Assembly (NCBI RefSeq): GCF_002531725.1
Contig: NZ_NWSQ01000020.1
Location: forward strand, 1 to 64,000
DNA length: 64,000 bases
Direction of reading: 5' to 3'
DNA from: Rhizobium sp. L43
GTDB lineage: Bacteria > Pseudomonadota > Alphaproteobacteria > Rhizobiales > Rhizobiaceae
The translations under genes were made by a program, and so were the position numbers. Positions 8,216 through 17,346 of the stretch are shown piece by piece. The notes under the pieces are model-generated. The model was not told the DNA's origin. It worked only from the letters and a program-made list of their open reading frames with translations, and ran no database searches. The stretch's first letter is position 1; every line of letters begins with the position of its first letter.

Positions 8216-8827
8216 ATGGCCATTTCCTTCGATTTTACGCAGCTTTCGGAGCGCGAGCGTTACAAGCTGATGATCGGCACGATCATTCCGCGGCCGATCG
8301 CTTTGGTGACGACGGTCGATGAGCACGGCCGGATCAATGCCGCGCCCTTCAGCTTCTTCAACTGCCTTTCGGCTGATCCGCCGATACTGGCGATCGGGGT
8401 CGAGAACAATGCCGACATGTCGTTCAAGGACACCGGCCACAATATCCGCATGACCGAGGTGTTCACCGTCAATATCGTCTCCTTCGCCATCGCCGAGGCG
8501 ATGCATGTCTGCGGCGCCAAGTATCCGCGCGGCGTCGACGAGCTGAAGGAAGCGGGGCTGACAGCGATGCCGGGCGAGAAGGTGGCCTCACCCTTCATCG
8601 CCGAGGCGCCGGCCGCCTTCGAATGCCGGCGGCATGTGACGCTGGAACTCGGGCGCTCGCGGCAGATCATCATGGGCGAGATCGTCTATGCGCATTACCG
8701 CGACGGGATTGTCGATCCGGAAAGGCTGCGTGTCGACCCGGCCGCGGTCGATGCGATTGCCAGGCTCGGCGGCGATACCTGCGCCACCATCCGCGACCGT
8801 TTCGAAATGCTCACGCCGAAGCTCTGA
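8216..8827 (+). CDS. flavin reductase-like (DIM6/NTAB) FMN-binding protein
   Basis: A 203-residue FMN-binding split-barrel protein: MIGTIIPRPIALVTTVDEHG at about residues 18-37, then NAAPFSFFNCLSADPPILAIG, both typical of the flavin-reductase-like DIM6/NTAB family. These proteins either supply reduced FMN to a monooxygenase or carry out their own FMN-dependent reduction. No monooxygenase gene is adjacent, so the second option or a partner elsewhere must apply. It is the last gene of the importer/racemase operon (3-base gap). The combination resembles RutF-type nitrogen-compound use only loosely. Confidence 0.8.
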   Translation: MAISFDFTQLSERERYKLMIGTIIPRPIALVTTVDEHGRINAAPFSFFNCLSADPPILAIGVENNADMSFKDTGHNIRMTEVFTVNIVSFAIAEAMHVCGAKYPRGVDELKEAGLTAMPGEKVASPFIAEAPAAFECRRHVTLELGRSRQIIMGEIVYAHYRDGIVDPERLRVDPAAVDAIARLGGDTCATIRDRFEMLTPKL

Positions 8828-8924
8828 CATCAGGGATAGGCCATAGGCCCAAGTTTTTGCTTTACTTTTTTGGCTCCGGCGCGAATGGTCTGCACGGATC
8901 ATCGCGGCAGAGGAGCGCTTAGCC

Positions 8925-9422
8925 ATGACAATCGAGAACGATCTCAGCCGGATCGCGGAGCAGGAGAAGGCGCTGAGCTTCGACGCTTTCGACCTGACGA
9001 CGGCATGGCAGCTCGGCAAGCTCCTGCAGGAACTCGCCACCGAGCGCGGCCTCGGCATCGCGATCGATGTCACCCTGCATTCGATGCCGGTCTTTTACGC
9101 GGCATTGCCCGGTGTGACGCCCGACAACGTCAACTGGGTCCGCCGCAAGCGCAACATGGTGCTGCGTTATTTCCGCAGCAGTTATGCTTCCGGCCTGAAG
9201 CTGCAGAAGGATGGCAAGACGGTTGAGGATAACGGGCTTGATGGCGCCGACTATGCGCCGCATGGCGGCAGTTTTCCGATCAACGTCAAGGGCACCGGCT
9301 GCATCGGCGCCGTCACCGTCTCCGGCCTGCCGCAGCGCGACGATCACAATCTCGCCGTCGAGGCCTTGGCGCTGATGCTGGCGAAGGATCTGGATACGCT
9401 GCGGCTCGCCCCGCCGCTTTGA
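8925..9422 (+). CDS. UPF0303 / heme-degrading-domain-like protein
   Basis: A 165-residue protein of the UPF0303 (HbpS/GlcG-like, DUF336-type) family. Visible family features are LTTAWQLGKLLQELATERGLGIAIDVTLH at about residues 24-52 and the glycine-rich GGSFPINVKGTGCIGAVTVSGLPQRDDH near residues 113-140. The start at 8925 has aggagcgcttagcc upstream. The gene stands alone, 97 bases after the racemase operon and ~150 bases before a lipoprotein gene. The family adopts a profilin-like fold; heme binding has been reported for HbpS relatives, but the role in rhizobia is unproven. Confidence 0.8.
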   Translation: MTIENDLSRIAEQEKALSFDAFDLTTAWQLGKLLQELATERGLGIAIDVTLHSMPVFYAALPGVTPDNVNWVRRKRNMVLRYFRSSYASGLKLQKDGKTVEDNGLDGADYAPHGGSFPINVKGTGCIGAVTVSGLPQRDDHNLAVEALALMLAKDLDTLRLAPPL

Positions 9423-9569
9423 TGCGATCGCTTTGATACGGCCGCTTCCGCCGTAATTTAGACAGAAAAAAGCCATGAAAATTGCAAAATCGCGTCGCCG
9501 CTCCGGTGACGCGGGCTTGTCCTGCGGCTAAGCTGCGGTCATTGCACTCCTCATTTTACCCGGGACGCC

Positions 9570-10193
9570 ATGATCCGCCTGTTCTTTGCGCTTGCCGCCA
9601 CTGTCGGCTTCGGCCTTTTTCTTGCCTCCTGCAATACGCTGTCCAAGGAGGAATGCGTCGCCGCCGACTGGCGGGTGATCGGCGAGAGCGACGGGGCGGC
9701 GGGTTATGAGCCGCAACAGCGTTTCGCCGCCCATGCGAAATCCTGCGAGCGGGTCAAGATCGTGCCCGACCAGACGATCTGGTTTCAGGGGTACCAGACC
9801 GGCCTGGTGCGCTACTGCACGCCGCTCAGCGGGCTGGCGCGCGGTCAGGCGGGCAGCGGCTACGCCAATGTCTGCCCGCCGGAAACCGCGCCGGGCTTCC
9901 TGCGCGGATTCAACCTCGGCAGCAAGCAGCACGGGCTGCAGGAGCGCCTGACCTCGATGCAGAACGACTATAGCTCCAAGGAGATCGAGATCGACGAGCT
10001 TTCCGACAAGCTGAAGGATGCCAAGGACGGCGACCGCTCGGAACTGCGCCGGCGAATCGAGGATCTGGAAGACGACATGCACGACATCCGCCGCGATCAG
10101 CGCGACGTGCAGGACGATCTCGACCGCGTCAACGAGGATGTCGAATGGTTCCAGCGCAACCCGAGCGCCGAACTGCCGGCGCCGGGCTACTGA
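9570..10193 (+). CDS. DUF2799-like outer-membrane lipoprotein
   Basis: A 207-residue predicted lipoprotein. A signal peptide ends in the lipobox LASC at residues 18-21, and the mature N-terminal Cys is followed by Asn, compatible with outer-membrane sorting. Residues ~25-125 have the DUF2799 pattern (EECVAADWRVIGESDGAAG, then AHAKSCERVKI and the GYQTGLVRYC segment). Residues ~130-195 form a long charged coiled-coil (SSKEIEIDELSDKLKDAKD onwards). It is convergent with the AGE epimerase gene, with only three bases between the stops. Function unknown; an envelope structural role is plausible. Confidence 0.8.
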   Translation: MIRLFFALAATVGFGLFLASCNTLSKEECVAADWRVIGESDGAAGYEPQQRFAAHAKSCERVKIVPDQTIWFQGYQTGLVRYCTPLSGLARGQAGSGYANVCPPETAPGFLRGFNLGSKQHGLQERLTSMQNDYSSKEIEIDELSDKLKDAKDGDRSELRRRIEDLEDDMHDIRRDQRDVQDDLDRVNEDVEWFQRNPSAELPAPGY

Positions 10194-10196
10194 ACC

Positions 10197-11456
10197 TCAG
10201 AGCTTGCCGCCGGCCTCGGCGATGCCCTTCGTCAGGCTGCCGGTGGCCGGGAAGAGCGGGATGAGGCAGGCCTGCAGGGCATGGTAGATGTCGCCCTTGC
10301 CGGGGAAGAGCGAGTGCGAGGGGACGAGGTCTTCCGTCAGTTCCTCGTGCCAGCCGCCGTTCCTGTGGTCGATGAAGGCGCGCTCGATCACGTTCCAGAT
10401 CTTGCGGTAGCTCTCCTCGTGGAAATCGCTCGGCAGGTGCTCGTTGAGGAAATGCGCGGCAGCCGCGCCTTCGCAGGCCGGCCACCATAGCTTGTTGCGC
10501 TTGGCGGGCTTGTCGTCCCAGTCGAGCGTATAGAAGAAGCCGCCCTTGTCGTTGTCCCAGCCGAGCGCCATGGATTGGGCAAACAGCGCCTTCGCCGCAT
10601 CCGGCATCCATTCGATGCGTTTGCCGCCGAGCGCCCAGAGCTGCAGGATGAGGCGGGCCCATTCCAGCCAGTGGCCGGGCGTGGTGCCGGCCGGGCGGAA
10701 CATTTCGTTCGGATGATAATAAGTCTTGTCGAGGGTCCATTCGGCGTCGAAATGCTCGGCGACGCGCCAGTCGACCGAGCCGGCCGCGCGGCGGATGACG
10801 AGATCGGCGATGCTTTCGGCCTTGGTCAGATATTGCTTGTCGCCGGTGGCTTCGAAGGCCGCCATCAGCGCTTCGGTCAGGTGCATATTGGAATTCTGAC
10901 CGCGATAGGTGCCGCCATCGAGCGGCTGCCAGTCGGCCGTGAATTCCTCGGCAATCGCGCCGTGCCTGGCTTCCCAGAACCTGGTGTTCAGGATCTCGGT
11001 GATATCGTCGAGCATGCCGTCGGCCAGCGGATGGCCGATCGTCTTTGCCGAGGAGGCGGCCAGCAGCACGAAGGCATGGCCGTAACCCTGCTTGTTGCTA
11101 TCGACCGGACCGTCATTGTTGAGCGACCAGAAATAGCCGCCGTTCTCTAGGTCGCGATGATGGTTCCAGAGATAGTCCATGCCGTGGTCGACGAGGTCGG
11201 CAGCACCCGGACGGCCGAGCAGGGCGCCGATCGAGAAGCAATGCACCGCGCGCGCCGCAATATGGATGCCGCGCACCTGGCCTTCGGCGTCGAGCGGCCG
11301 GCCTTCATCGTCGAGATCGTAGAAGCCGCCCTTGGGGTTGACCGAATTGTGCTGGAAGAAATCGAAGAGGCCGTTCGCCTGGTTGAGCAGCCAGCCGCGA
11401 TGATAGGCGCGGGTCGTCCAGTTTCCAAGCACGGCGTTGCCGGTTGCGGGTGCCAT
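10197..11456 (-). CDS. AGE family epimerase/isomerase
   Basis: A 419-residue (alpha/alpha)6-barrel enzyme of the N-acylglucosamine 2-epimerase superfamily. The family includes GlcNAc 2-epimerase, mannose isomerase, cellobiose 2-epimerase and YihS-type aldose-ketose isomerases. The start at 11456 (MAPATGNAV) is chosen for the ggaggag just upstream. Conserved features include NSVNPKGGFYDLDDEGRPL near residues 37-55, RAVHCFSIGALLG, the HLTEALMAAFEATGD helix and the FYHP/HPNEMFRPAGTTPGHWLEW segment with family histidines. It is predicted cytoplasmic and monocistronic. The substrate is most likely a simple aldose such as mannose, but the sequence does not settle this. Confidence 0.85.
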   Translation of the reverse strand: MAPATGNAVLGNWTTRAYHRGWLLNQANGLFDFFQHNSVNPKGGFYDLDDEGRPLDAEGQVRGIHIAARAVHCFSIGALLGRPGAADLVDHGMDYLWNHHRDLENGGYFWSLNNDGPVDSNKQGYGHAFVLLAASSAKTIGHPLADGMLDDITEILNTRFWEARHGAIAEEFTADWQPLDGGTYRGQNSNMHLTEALMAAFEATGDKQYLTKAESIADLVIRRAAGSVDWRVAEHFDAEWTLDKTYYHPNEMFRPAGTTPGHWLEWARLILQLWALGGKRIEWMPDAAKALFAQSMALGWDNDKGGFFYTLDWDDKPAKRNKLWWPACEGAAAAHFLNEHLPSDFHEESYRKIWNVIERAFIDHRNGGWHEELTEDLVPSHSLFPGKGDIYHALQACLIPLFPATGSLTKGIAEAGGKL

Positions 11457-11561
11457 GATGCTCCTCCGATTTCGTGCACAAGCGTCGCAAACGCCTATAT
11501 AGAGGTCGGGCAAGCCTGTCATCGGCGAAGGTTTGCAAAGCACGAAATCACCAGCCATATA

Positions 11562-11584
11562 TTGACATAAAGATATCTTTATGT
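11562..11584. promoter_or_regulatory. palindromic operator overlapping metH promoter
   Basis: ACATAAAGATATCTTTATGT at 11565-11584 is a perfect 20-base palindrome. It overlaps a TTGACA-like -35 hexamer at 11562-11567, 41 bases before the metH GTG. The first 18 bases recur exactly upstream of the ArsR-methyltransferase/metF operon at 50175. It is therefore a strong candidate operator for that regulator; binding would block RNA polymerase at metH. Confidence 0.75.
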
Positions 11585-11624
11585 GATTTGGAAGTCTGGT
11601 CTTATGACGTCAAGGAGCCCTCCC

Positions 11625-14600
11625 GTGTTTGACACCCTCTTTGGTCCGGAAACGGGCAAGCGTGACGGCAGCGAAGTTTTCGCAGCTTTGAAACAAGCCG
11701 CGAGCGAGCGCATCCTTGTCCTCGACGGCGCCATGGGCACGCAGATCCAGGGTTTGGGGTACGACGAGGACCAGTTCCGCGGCACGCGCTTCATCGGCTG
11801 CGCCTGCCACCAGAAGGGCAATAACGACCTTCTGATCCTGACCCAGCCGGATGCGATCGAAGAGATCCATTACAAATACGCCAAGGCTGGCGCCGATATT
11901 CTCGAGACCAACACCTTCTCCTCGACCCGCATCGCGCAGGCCGATTACGAGATGGAAGGTGCGGTCTACCACCTGAACAAGGAAGGTGCCGAGATCGTGC
12001 GCCGGGCGGCACAGCGCGCCGAACGCGAGGACGGCCGCCGCCGCTTCGTCGCCGGCGCCATCGGACCGACCAACCGCACTGCTTCGATTTCGCCCGACGT
12101 CAACAATCCCGGTTTCCGCGCCGTCACCTTCGACGACCTGCGCGACGCCTATGGCGAGCAGATCGACGGGCTGATCGATGGTGGCGCCGACATCATCCTC
12201 ATCGAGACGATCTTCGACACGCTGAACGCCAAGGCGGCGATCTTCGCCTGCGAGGAGCGCTTCGCGGCCAAGGGTGTGCGGCTGCCGGTGATGATCTCCG
12301 GCACGATCACCGATCTTTCCGGCCGCACGCTGTCCGGCCAGACGCCGTCGGCCTTCTGGAACTCGGTGCGCCATGCCAACCCGTTCACGATCGGGCTCAA
12401 CTGCGCGCTCGGCGCCAATGCGATGCGCCCGCATCTGCAGGAACTGTCAGGCGTCGCCGACACCTTCATCTGCGCCTATCCGAATGCCGGCCTGCCGAAC
12501 GAATTCGGCCAGTATGACGAAACGCCGGAGCTGATGGCGGCGCAGATCGACAGCTTCGCCCGCGAAGGCCTGGTCAATATCGTCGGCGGCTGCTGCGGCT
12601 CGACGCCCGAACATATCAGGGCGATCGCCGAGACAGTCGCCAAGTACAAGCCGCGGCCGATCCCCGAGCATCGCCCCTTCATGTCGCTGTCTGGCCTCGA
12701 ACCCTTCGAGCTGACCAAGGACATTCCCTTCGTCAATGTCGGCGAGCGTACGAACGTCACCGGTTCGGCGAAGTTCCGCAAGCTGATTACCAATGCCGAT
12801 TACACGGCAGCGCTCGATGTCGCCCGCGACCAGGTCGAGAATGGCGCGCAGGTGATCGACATCAACATGGACGAGGGCCTGATCGATTCCGAAAAGGCGA
12901 TGGTCGAGTTCCTCAACCTGATCGCCGCCGAGCCCGACATCGCCCGCGTGCCCGTGATGATCGACTCGTCGAAATTCTCGATCATCGAATCCGGCCTGAA
13001 GCGCGTCCAGGGTAAGCCGATCGTCAACTCGATCTCGCTGAAGGAAGGCGAGGAGAATTTCCTCGCCCAGGCGCGGCTGTTGCACAATTACGGTGCTGCC
13101 GTCGTCGTCATGGCCTTCGACGAGACGGGGCAGGCGGACAGCTATGAGCGCAAGGTGGAAATCTGCACGCGCGCCTACAAGCTGCTGACCGAAAAGATCG
13201 GCTTCCCACCCGAGGACATCATCTTCGATCCGAACATCTTCGCGGTCGCGACCGGCATCGAGGAGCACAATAATTACGGCGTCGACTTCATCGAGGCGAC
13301 GCGGACGATCCGTCAGCGCATGCCGCTGGTGCATATCTCGGGCGGTGTCTCCAACCTGTCCTTCTCGTTCCGCGGCAACGAGCCGGTGCGCGAGGCGATG
13401 CATGCCGTGTTCCTCTACCACGCCATCCAGGCGGGTATGGACATGGGCATCGTCAATGCCGGCCAGCTCGCCGTCTACGACAACATCGACCCCGAGCTGC
13501 GCGAGGCCTGCGAGGACGTGGTGCTGAACCGCCGTCCCGACGGCACCGAGCGGCTGCTGGAAGTGGCCGAGCGTTTCCGGGGCGCCGGCGCCAGGGAGGG
13601 CCGGGTTCAGGATCTCTCCTGGCGCGAATGGAGCGTCGAGAAGCGTCTCGAACATGCGCTGGTCAACGGCATCACCGAATATATCGAGGCCGATACCGAG
13701 GAAGCACGCCAGCAGGCCGCTCGGCCGCTGCACGTCATCGAAGGGCCGCTGATGGCCGGCATGAACGTCGTCGGCGATCTGTTCGGCTCGGGCAAGATGT
13801 TCCTGCCGCAGGTGGTCAAGTCGGCCCGCGTCATGAAGCAGGCGGTTGCCGTACTGCTGCCTTACATGGAAGAGGAAAAGCGCCTCAACGGCGGCGAAGA
13901 GCGCCGGTCGGCCGGCAAGATCCTGATGGCGACGGTCAAGGGCGACGTGCACGATATCGGCAAGAATATCGTCGGCGTCGTGCTGGCCTGTAACAATTAC
14001 GAGATCGTCGACCTCGGCGTCATGGTGCCGGCGACGAAGATCCTCGAAACGGCGATTGCCGAAAAAGTCGATGTCATCGGCCTTTCGGGCCTGATCACGC
14101 CGTCGCTCGACGAGATGGTGCATGTTGCCGCCGAGATGGAACGCCAGGGCTTCGCGATCCCGCTGTTGATCGGCGGGGCGACGACCAGCCGCGTGCATAC
14201 GGCCGTGAAGATCCATCCGGGCTATAACAAGGGACAGACGATCTATGTGACCGATGCGAGCCGCGCCGTCGGCGTCGTCTCGGCACTGCTGTCGCCGGAG
14301 ACGCGGCAGAGCTATGTCGACGATATAAGAGCCGAATATGCCAAGGTGGCGGCCGCTCATGCGCGCAGCGAAGCCGAGAAGGTGCGCCTGCCGTTGCCGC
14401 GAGCCCGCGAGAATGCACATAAGGTCGATTGGTCTGCCTACCGGCCGACAAAGCCGCAATTCTTCGGCACGCGGGTGTTCGAGGATTACGATCTGGCCGA
14501 GCTTGCCAGATACATCGACTGGACGCCGTTCTTCCAGACCTGGGAGTTGCGCGGTCGTTACCCCGCCATTCTCGAGGACGAGAAGCAGGGCGAGGCGGCG

Positions 14601-15398
14601 CGCGCGCTCTGGGCCGATGCGCAGGCCATGCTCAAGAAGATCATCGACGAAAAATGGTTCCGCCCGCGCGCTGTCATCGGCTTCTGGCCGGCCGGTGCCG
14701 TCGGCGACGATATCCGCCTGTTCACCGACGAAAGCCGCAAACAGGAACTCGAGACCTTCTACACGCTGCGCCAGCAGCTTTCGAAGCGGGACGGGCGACC
14801 GAACGTGGCGCTCTCCGATTTCGTCGCGCCTGTCACAAGCGGTGTCGAGGATTATGTCGGCGGCTTCGTGGTCACGGCCGGCATCGAGGAAATCGCCATC
14901 GCCGAGCGTTTCGAACGCGCCAACGACGATTATTCCTCGATCCTGGTCAAGGCGCTGGCCGACCGCTTCGCCGAAGCCTTTGCCGAGCGCATGCATGAGC
15001 AGGTGCGTCGCGAATATTGGGGTTATGCCAAGGACGAGACGCTCAGCAACGAGGATCTCATCACCGAAGCCTATGCCGGCATCCGCCCGGCGCCCGGTTA
15101 TCCCGCCCAGCCCGACCACACGGAAAAGGCAACGCTCTTCAAGCTGCTTGACGCCGAAAAGGCGGCCGGCGTGAAGCTGACCGAGAGCTATGCGATGTGG
15201 CCCGGCTCATCCGTATCCGGCCTCTATATCGGTCATCCCGACTCCTATTATTTCGGCGTCGCCAAGGTGGAGCGCGATCAGGTGGAGGACTATGCCAAGC
15301 GCAAGGGCATGGAGGTTTCCGAAGTCGAGCGCTGGCTCGGGCCGGTGCTGAACTACGTGCCGCGCAAGGCCGAAACCGAGATCGAGGATGCGGCGTAA
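11625..15398 (+). CDS. metH: cobalamin-dependent methionine synthase
   Basis: Transfers a methyl group from 5-methyltetrahydrofolate to homocysteine through methylcobalamin. The GTG at 11625 is chosen because aaggag lies 7 bases upstream, giving 1257 residues, the normal size. Domains in order: homocysteine-binding (~1-330, zinc cysteines in GGCCGSTPEH), pterin-binding (~340-610, VGERTNVTGS), cobalamin cap and Rossmann (~650-890, with the B12-ligand motif DVHDIGKNIVG at about residue 775), and C-terminal AdoMet reactivation (~910-1235). It is monocistronic, preceded by a palindromic operator and followed by a strong hairpin. metF, the previous step, lies at 51.2 kb behind the same operator. 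Confidence 0.97.
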   Translation: MFDTLFGPETGKRDGSEVFAALKQAASERILVLDGAMGTQIQGLGYDEDQFRGTRFIGCACHQKGNNDLLILTQPDAIEEIHYKYAKAGADILETNTFSSTRIAQADYEMEGAVYHLNKEGAEIVRRAAQRAEREDGRRRFVAGAIGPTNRTASISPDVNNPGFRAVTFDDLRDAYGEQIDGLIDGGADIILIETIFDTLNAKAAIFACEERFAAKGVRLPVMISGTITDLSGRTLSGQTPSAFWNSVRHANPFTIGLNCALGANAMRPHLQELSGVADTFICAYPNAGLPNEFGQYDETPELMAAQIDSFAREGLVNIVGGCCGSTPEHIRAIAETVAKYKPRPIPEHRPFMSLSGLEPFELTKDIPFVNVGERTNVTGSAKFRKLITNADYTAALDVARDQVENGAQVIDINMDEGLIDSEKAMVEFLNLIAAEPDIARVPVMIDSSKFSIIESGLKRVQGKPIVNSISLKEGEENFLAQARLLHNYGAAVVVMAFDETGQADSYERKVEICTRAYKLLTEKIGFPPEDIIFDPNIFAVATGIEEHNNYGVDFIEATRTIRQRMPLVHISGGVSNLSFSFRGNEPVREAMHAVFLYHAIQAGMDMGIVNAGQLAVYDNIDPELREACEDVVLNRRPDGTERLLEVAERFRGAGAREGRVQDLSWREWSVEKRLEHALVNGITEYIEADTEEARQQAARPLHVIEGPLMAGMNVVGDLFGSGKMFLPQVVKSARVMKQAVAVLLPYMEEEKRLNGGEERRSAGKILMATVKGDVHDIGKNIVGVVLACNNYEIVDLGVMVPATKILETAIAEKVDVIGLSGLITPSLDEMVHVAAEMERQGFAIPLLIGGATTSRVHTAVKIHPGYNKGQTIYVTDASRAVGVVSALLSPETRQSYVDDIRAEYAKVAAAHARSEAEKVRLPLPRARENAHKVDWSAYRPTKPQFFGTRVFEDYDLAELARYIDWTPFFQTWELRGRYPAILEDEKQGEAARALWADAQAMLKKIIDEKWFRPRAVIGFWPAGAVGDDIRLFTDESRKQELETFYTLRQQLSKRDGRPNVALSDFVAPVTSGVEDYVGGFVVTAGIEEIAIAERFERANDDYSSILVKALADRFAEAFAERMHEQVRREYWGYAKDETLSNEDLITEAYAGIRPAPGYPAQPDHTEKATLFKLLDAEKAAGVKLTESYAMWPGSSVSGLYIGHPDSYYFGVAKVERDQVEDYAKRKGMEVSEVERWLGPVLNYVPRKAETEIEDAA

Positions 15399-15442
15399 CC
15401 AGCCGTTTGGCGTCTTCCGCTGGTAAAGTGATTCAAGAAACG

Positions 15443-15483
15443 ATGGAGCCGGAAAGTGATTCACTTTCCGGCTCCATGCTTTT
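15443..15483 (+). terminator. strong hairpin terminator after metH
   Basis: Seventeen-base perfectly complementary arms (15443-15459 and 15461-15477, ATGGAGCCGGAAAGTGA and its complement) are followed by gcttttg. The hairpin lies 45 bases after the metH stop codon and before the convergent GntR gene. Confidence 0.75.
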
Positions 15484-15532
15484 GAAAATCAAGAAGATTA
15501 TTCTTTGGAGCCGATGGTATCGGCTTTGCGGT

Positions 15533-16297
15533 TCACGTCACCGCGATCGTTAGCTCCGCGACGAAATCATAGGCGTCACCGCGATAGAGTGAGCGGGTGA
15601 ATTCTACGGCGCGGCCGGAGCCGAGATAGGAGATGCGCTCGATCGACAGGCCGGCCGCACCGACGGGGACGCCGAGAAGCTGGGCGTCGGCTTCCTTCAT
15701 ATTGGTCGCCGAAATGCGCTGCACGGCGCGCACCGGGCGGACCTGGCGGCGTTCGAGTTCGGCATAGAGCGAATTGGTGACGGCGGAGGGATCGGGGAGG
15801 AATTCGCCGGAGACGCTGGCATTTTCGATCGCCAGGGGCTGGTCGTCGGCGATGCGCAAGCGGGAGAGGCGCGAAACCTTCACGTCGGCGGCGAGGCCGA
15901 GGATCATCATCTCGTCGGGCGAGGGGGTGTGGACGCCCTTATGCAGCCATTCGGAGCGCGAGGACATGCCGCGGCGCGCCATGTCTTCGGTGAAGGAGGT
16001 CAGCTGCGACAGGCGCTGCTCGACCTTGGAGACCGGCTTGGCGACGAAGGTGCCCGAGCCGTGGCGGCGCACCAGCAGGCCGTCGGCGACAAGTTCGTCG
16101 ATCGCCTTGCGCACGGTCACCCGGCTGACGGCGGCAAGTTCGGCGATGTCGCGCTCCGGCGGCAGCGCATCGCCATGGCCGAGCGTGCCGGTGCGGACGG
16201 CCTCTTCGAGCGTCCGGCGCAGCTTGACATAGAGCGGGCCGGTGCCGGCCGCCTGCAGGCGTTCCAGGGACAGGATTGTGGCGAGATCGTCGGTCAT
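15533..16297 (-). CDS. GntR family regulator, HutC/UTRA subfamily (NagQ-like)
   Basis: A 254-residue repressor with a GntR winged helix at residues ~17-85 (LPPERDIAELAAVSRVTVRK) and a UTRA ligand domain at ~100-250 (SSRSEWLHKGVHTPSPDEM onwards). The ATG at 16297 overlaps the kinase stop codon by four bases, so the two are translationally coupled. UTRA regulators of this size beside a GlcNAc-kinase-like gene and sugar importer resemble the NagQ group of N-acetylglucosamine regulators. A phosphorylated amino sugar is therefore the likely ligand. That assignment comes from context, not from a diagnostic residue. Confidence 0.9.
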   Translation of the reverse strand: MTDDLATILSLERLQAAGTGPLYVKLRRTLEEAVRTGTLGHGDALPPERDIAELAAVSRVTVRKAIDELVADGLLVRRHGSGTFVAKPVSKVEQRLSQLTSFTEDMARRGMSSRSEWLHKGVHTPSPDEMMILGLAADVKVSRLSRLRIADDQPLAIENASVSGEFLPDPSAVTNSLYAELERRQVRPVRAVQRISATNMKEADAQLLGVPVGAAGLSIERISYLGSGRAVEFTRSLYRGDAYDFVAELTIAVT

Positions 16298-17178
16298 GCC
16301 GCACCTCTCTGCTGATCGTTCAGAAGCTTGACCGCAAGTTCCACCGCACCCTGCAGGGCATCCCCCTTCGGCTTGGCGAGCCGTGACCTGTAGCGTTCGG
16401 AAAGCCACGGCTCATAGGCTCCCGCAAGGCCACCGAGCAGGCAGATCGACGGGCATTCGGGCCAGAGCAGCGCTTCAAGGCTTTTGCCGATCGCCGTTGC
16501 CGCGTCGGTGACGATGCCGGCCGCAACGGCATCGCCCTTGGCGGCATGTTCGAAGACAACAGGCGCGTAACGGGCGAAATCCGTCGGTCTTGCCGAATGC
16601 GCGAATTCGACGATGTTTTCAGGATCGTTGCCGTATTCGCCCATGATTGCTTCGGTGATCGGCGATGCCGGGCGCACGCCGTCATGGACGAGCAGCGATT
16701 GCTCCATCAGGTCGCGGCCGAGGCGGGCGCCGCTTGCCTGATCGCCGACGACGAAGCCCCAGCCGCCGATGCCGATCAACCGGCCATCCCTGCGGGCATT
16801 ATAGACCGAGCCGGTGCCGAAGGCGCCGACGATGCCATCAGCATCGCCGAGCGCGCCCTGCAGGGCGATCAGCGCATCGGTGACGACGCGGCCCTCGGCA
16901 AAGGGCAGGGTCTTTTCGATTCGCTGGCCGTAATCCGTGACATTGGCGCCGGCGACACCGACGACTGATACAGCAGAGGAGATGGTTTCAGCGGCAATTC
17001 CGGCATCGCGCAGCGCCTGCCGGGCGGATTCGACGATATTGAGAAGAGAGTTTTCGAGATCGGACAGGATGTTGGCCGGGCCCGATTTGCCACGGCCGAT
17101 GATATTGCCGTTTCGATCCGCCACCGCGGCCCGGCAGCTCGTTCCGCCGCCATCTATGCCGATTGCAAGCTCCGTCAT
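16294..17178 (-). CDS. N-acetylglucosamine kinase-like (BadF/BadG/BcrA/BcrD ATPase family)
   Basis: A 294-residue ASKHA-fold sugar kinase. The phosphate-1 motif GIDGGGTSCRAAVAD lies at residues 7-21, the DALIALQGAL acidic segment near 100-110, phosphate-2 GAFGTGSVYNAR near 118-129 and an adenosine-type LLGGLAG near 250. These match the GlcNAc kinase branch of the BadF family. It would phosphorylate an imported sugar in the cytoplasm. The gene leads a two-gene minus-strand unit with the UTRA regulator and is divergent from the sugar ABC importer. The 530-base shared region holds paired operator-like repeats. Confidence 0.88.
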   Translation of the reverse strand: MTELAIGIDGGGTSCRAAVADRNGNIIGRGKSGPANILSDLENSLLNIVESARQALRDAGIAAETISSAVSVVGVAGANVTDYGQRIEKTLPFAEGRVVTDALIALQGALGDADGIVGAFGTGSVYNARRDGRLIGIGGWGFVVGDQASGARLGRDLMEQSLLVHDGVRPASPITEAIMGEYGNDPENIVEFAHSARPTDFARYAPVVFEHAAKGDAVAAGIVTDAATAIGKSLEALLWPECPSICLLGGLAGAYEPWLSERYRSRLAKPKGDALQGAVELAVKLLNDQQRGAA

Positions 17179-17197
17179 CGGACCTCCGAATACGCCG

Positions 17198-17250
17198 TTC
17201 CCACTCGTTTTGAATACAATACCAAAAAAATACCATTTACCAAGTGGGAA
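17198..17250. promoter_or_regulatory. operator-like repeat region before kinase-regulator genes
   Basis: CCAAAAAAATACCA (17222-17235) contains TACCA and is preceded by another ATACCA, giving a direct repeat. It is flanked by an eight-base inverted repeat, TTCCCACT (17198-17205) and AGTGGGAA (17243-17250). The core recurs inverted at 17348-17361. It is a probable UTRA-regulator binding site controlling the minus-strand unit. Confidence 0.5.
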
Positions 17251-17346
17251 TGATGGGGAAATTCCATCTTTTTATCATATTGATTTTGTTGATTAAAATT
17301 TTTTAATGAATTTTTGACAGCGAAAAAGTTAAATTCGGCTGGACAA

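Noticed and set aside
11516..11522. A single CTGTCAT heptamer upstream of metH as PHO box
   Set aside because: No second half-site at 11 or 22 bases in either direction; single heptamers are expected several times by chance in this length.
12447..15119. An 890-residue open frame on the minus strand opposite metH
   Set aside because: It is an antisense shadow of a highly biased high-GC gene: Arg/His/Asp/Gly-rich with no domain motifs and no ribosome binding site, while metH on the other strand is fully conserved.
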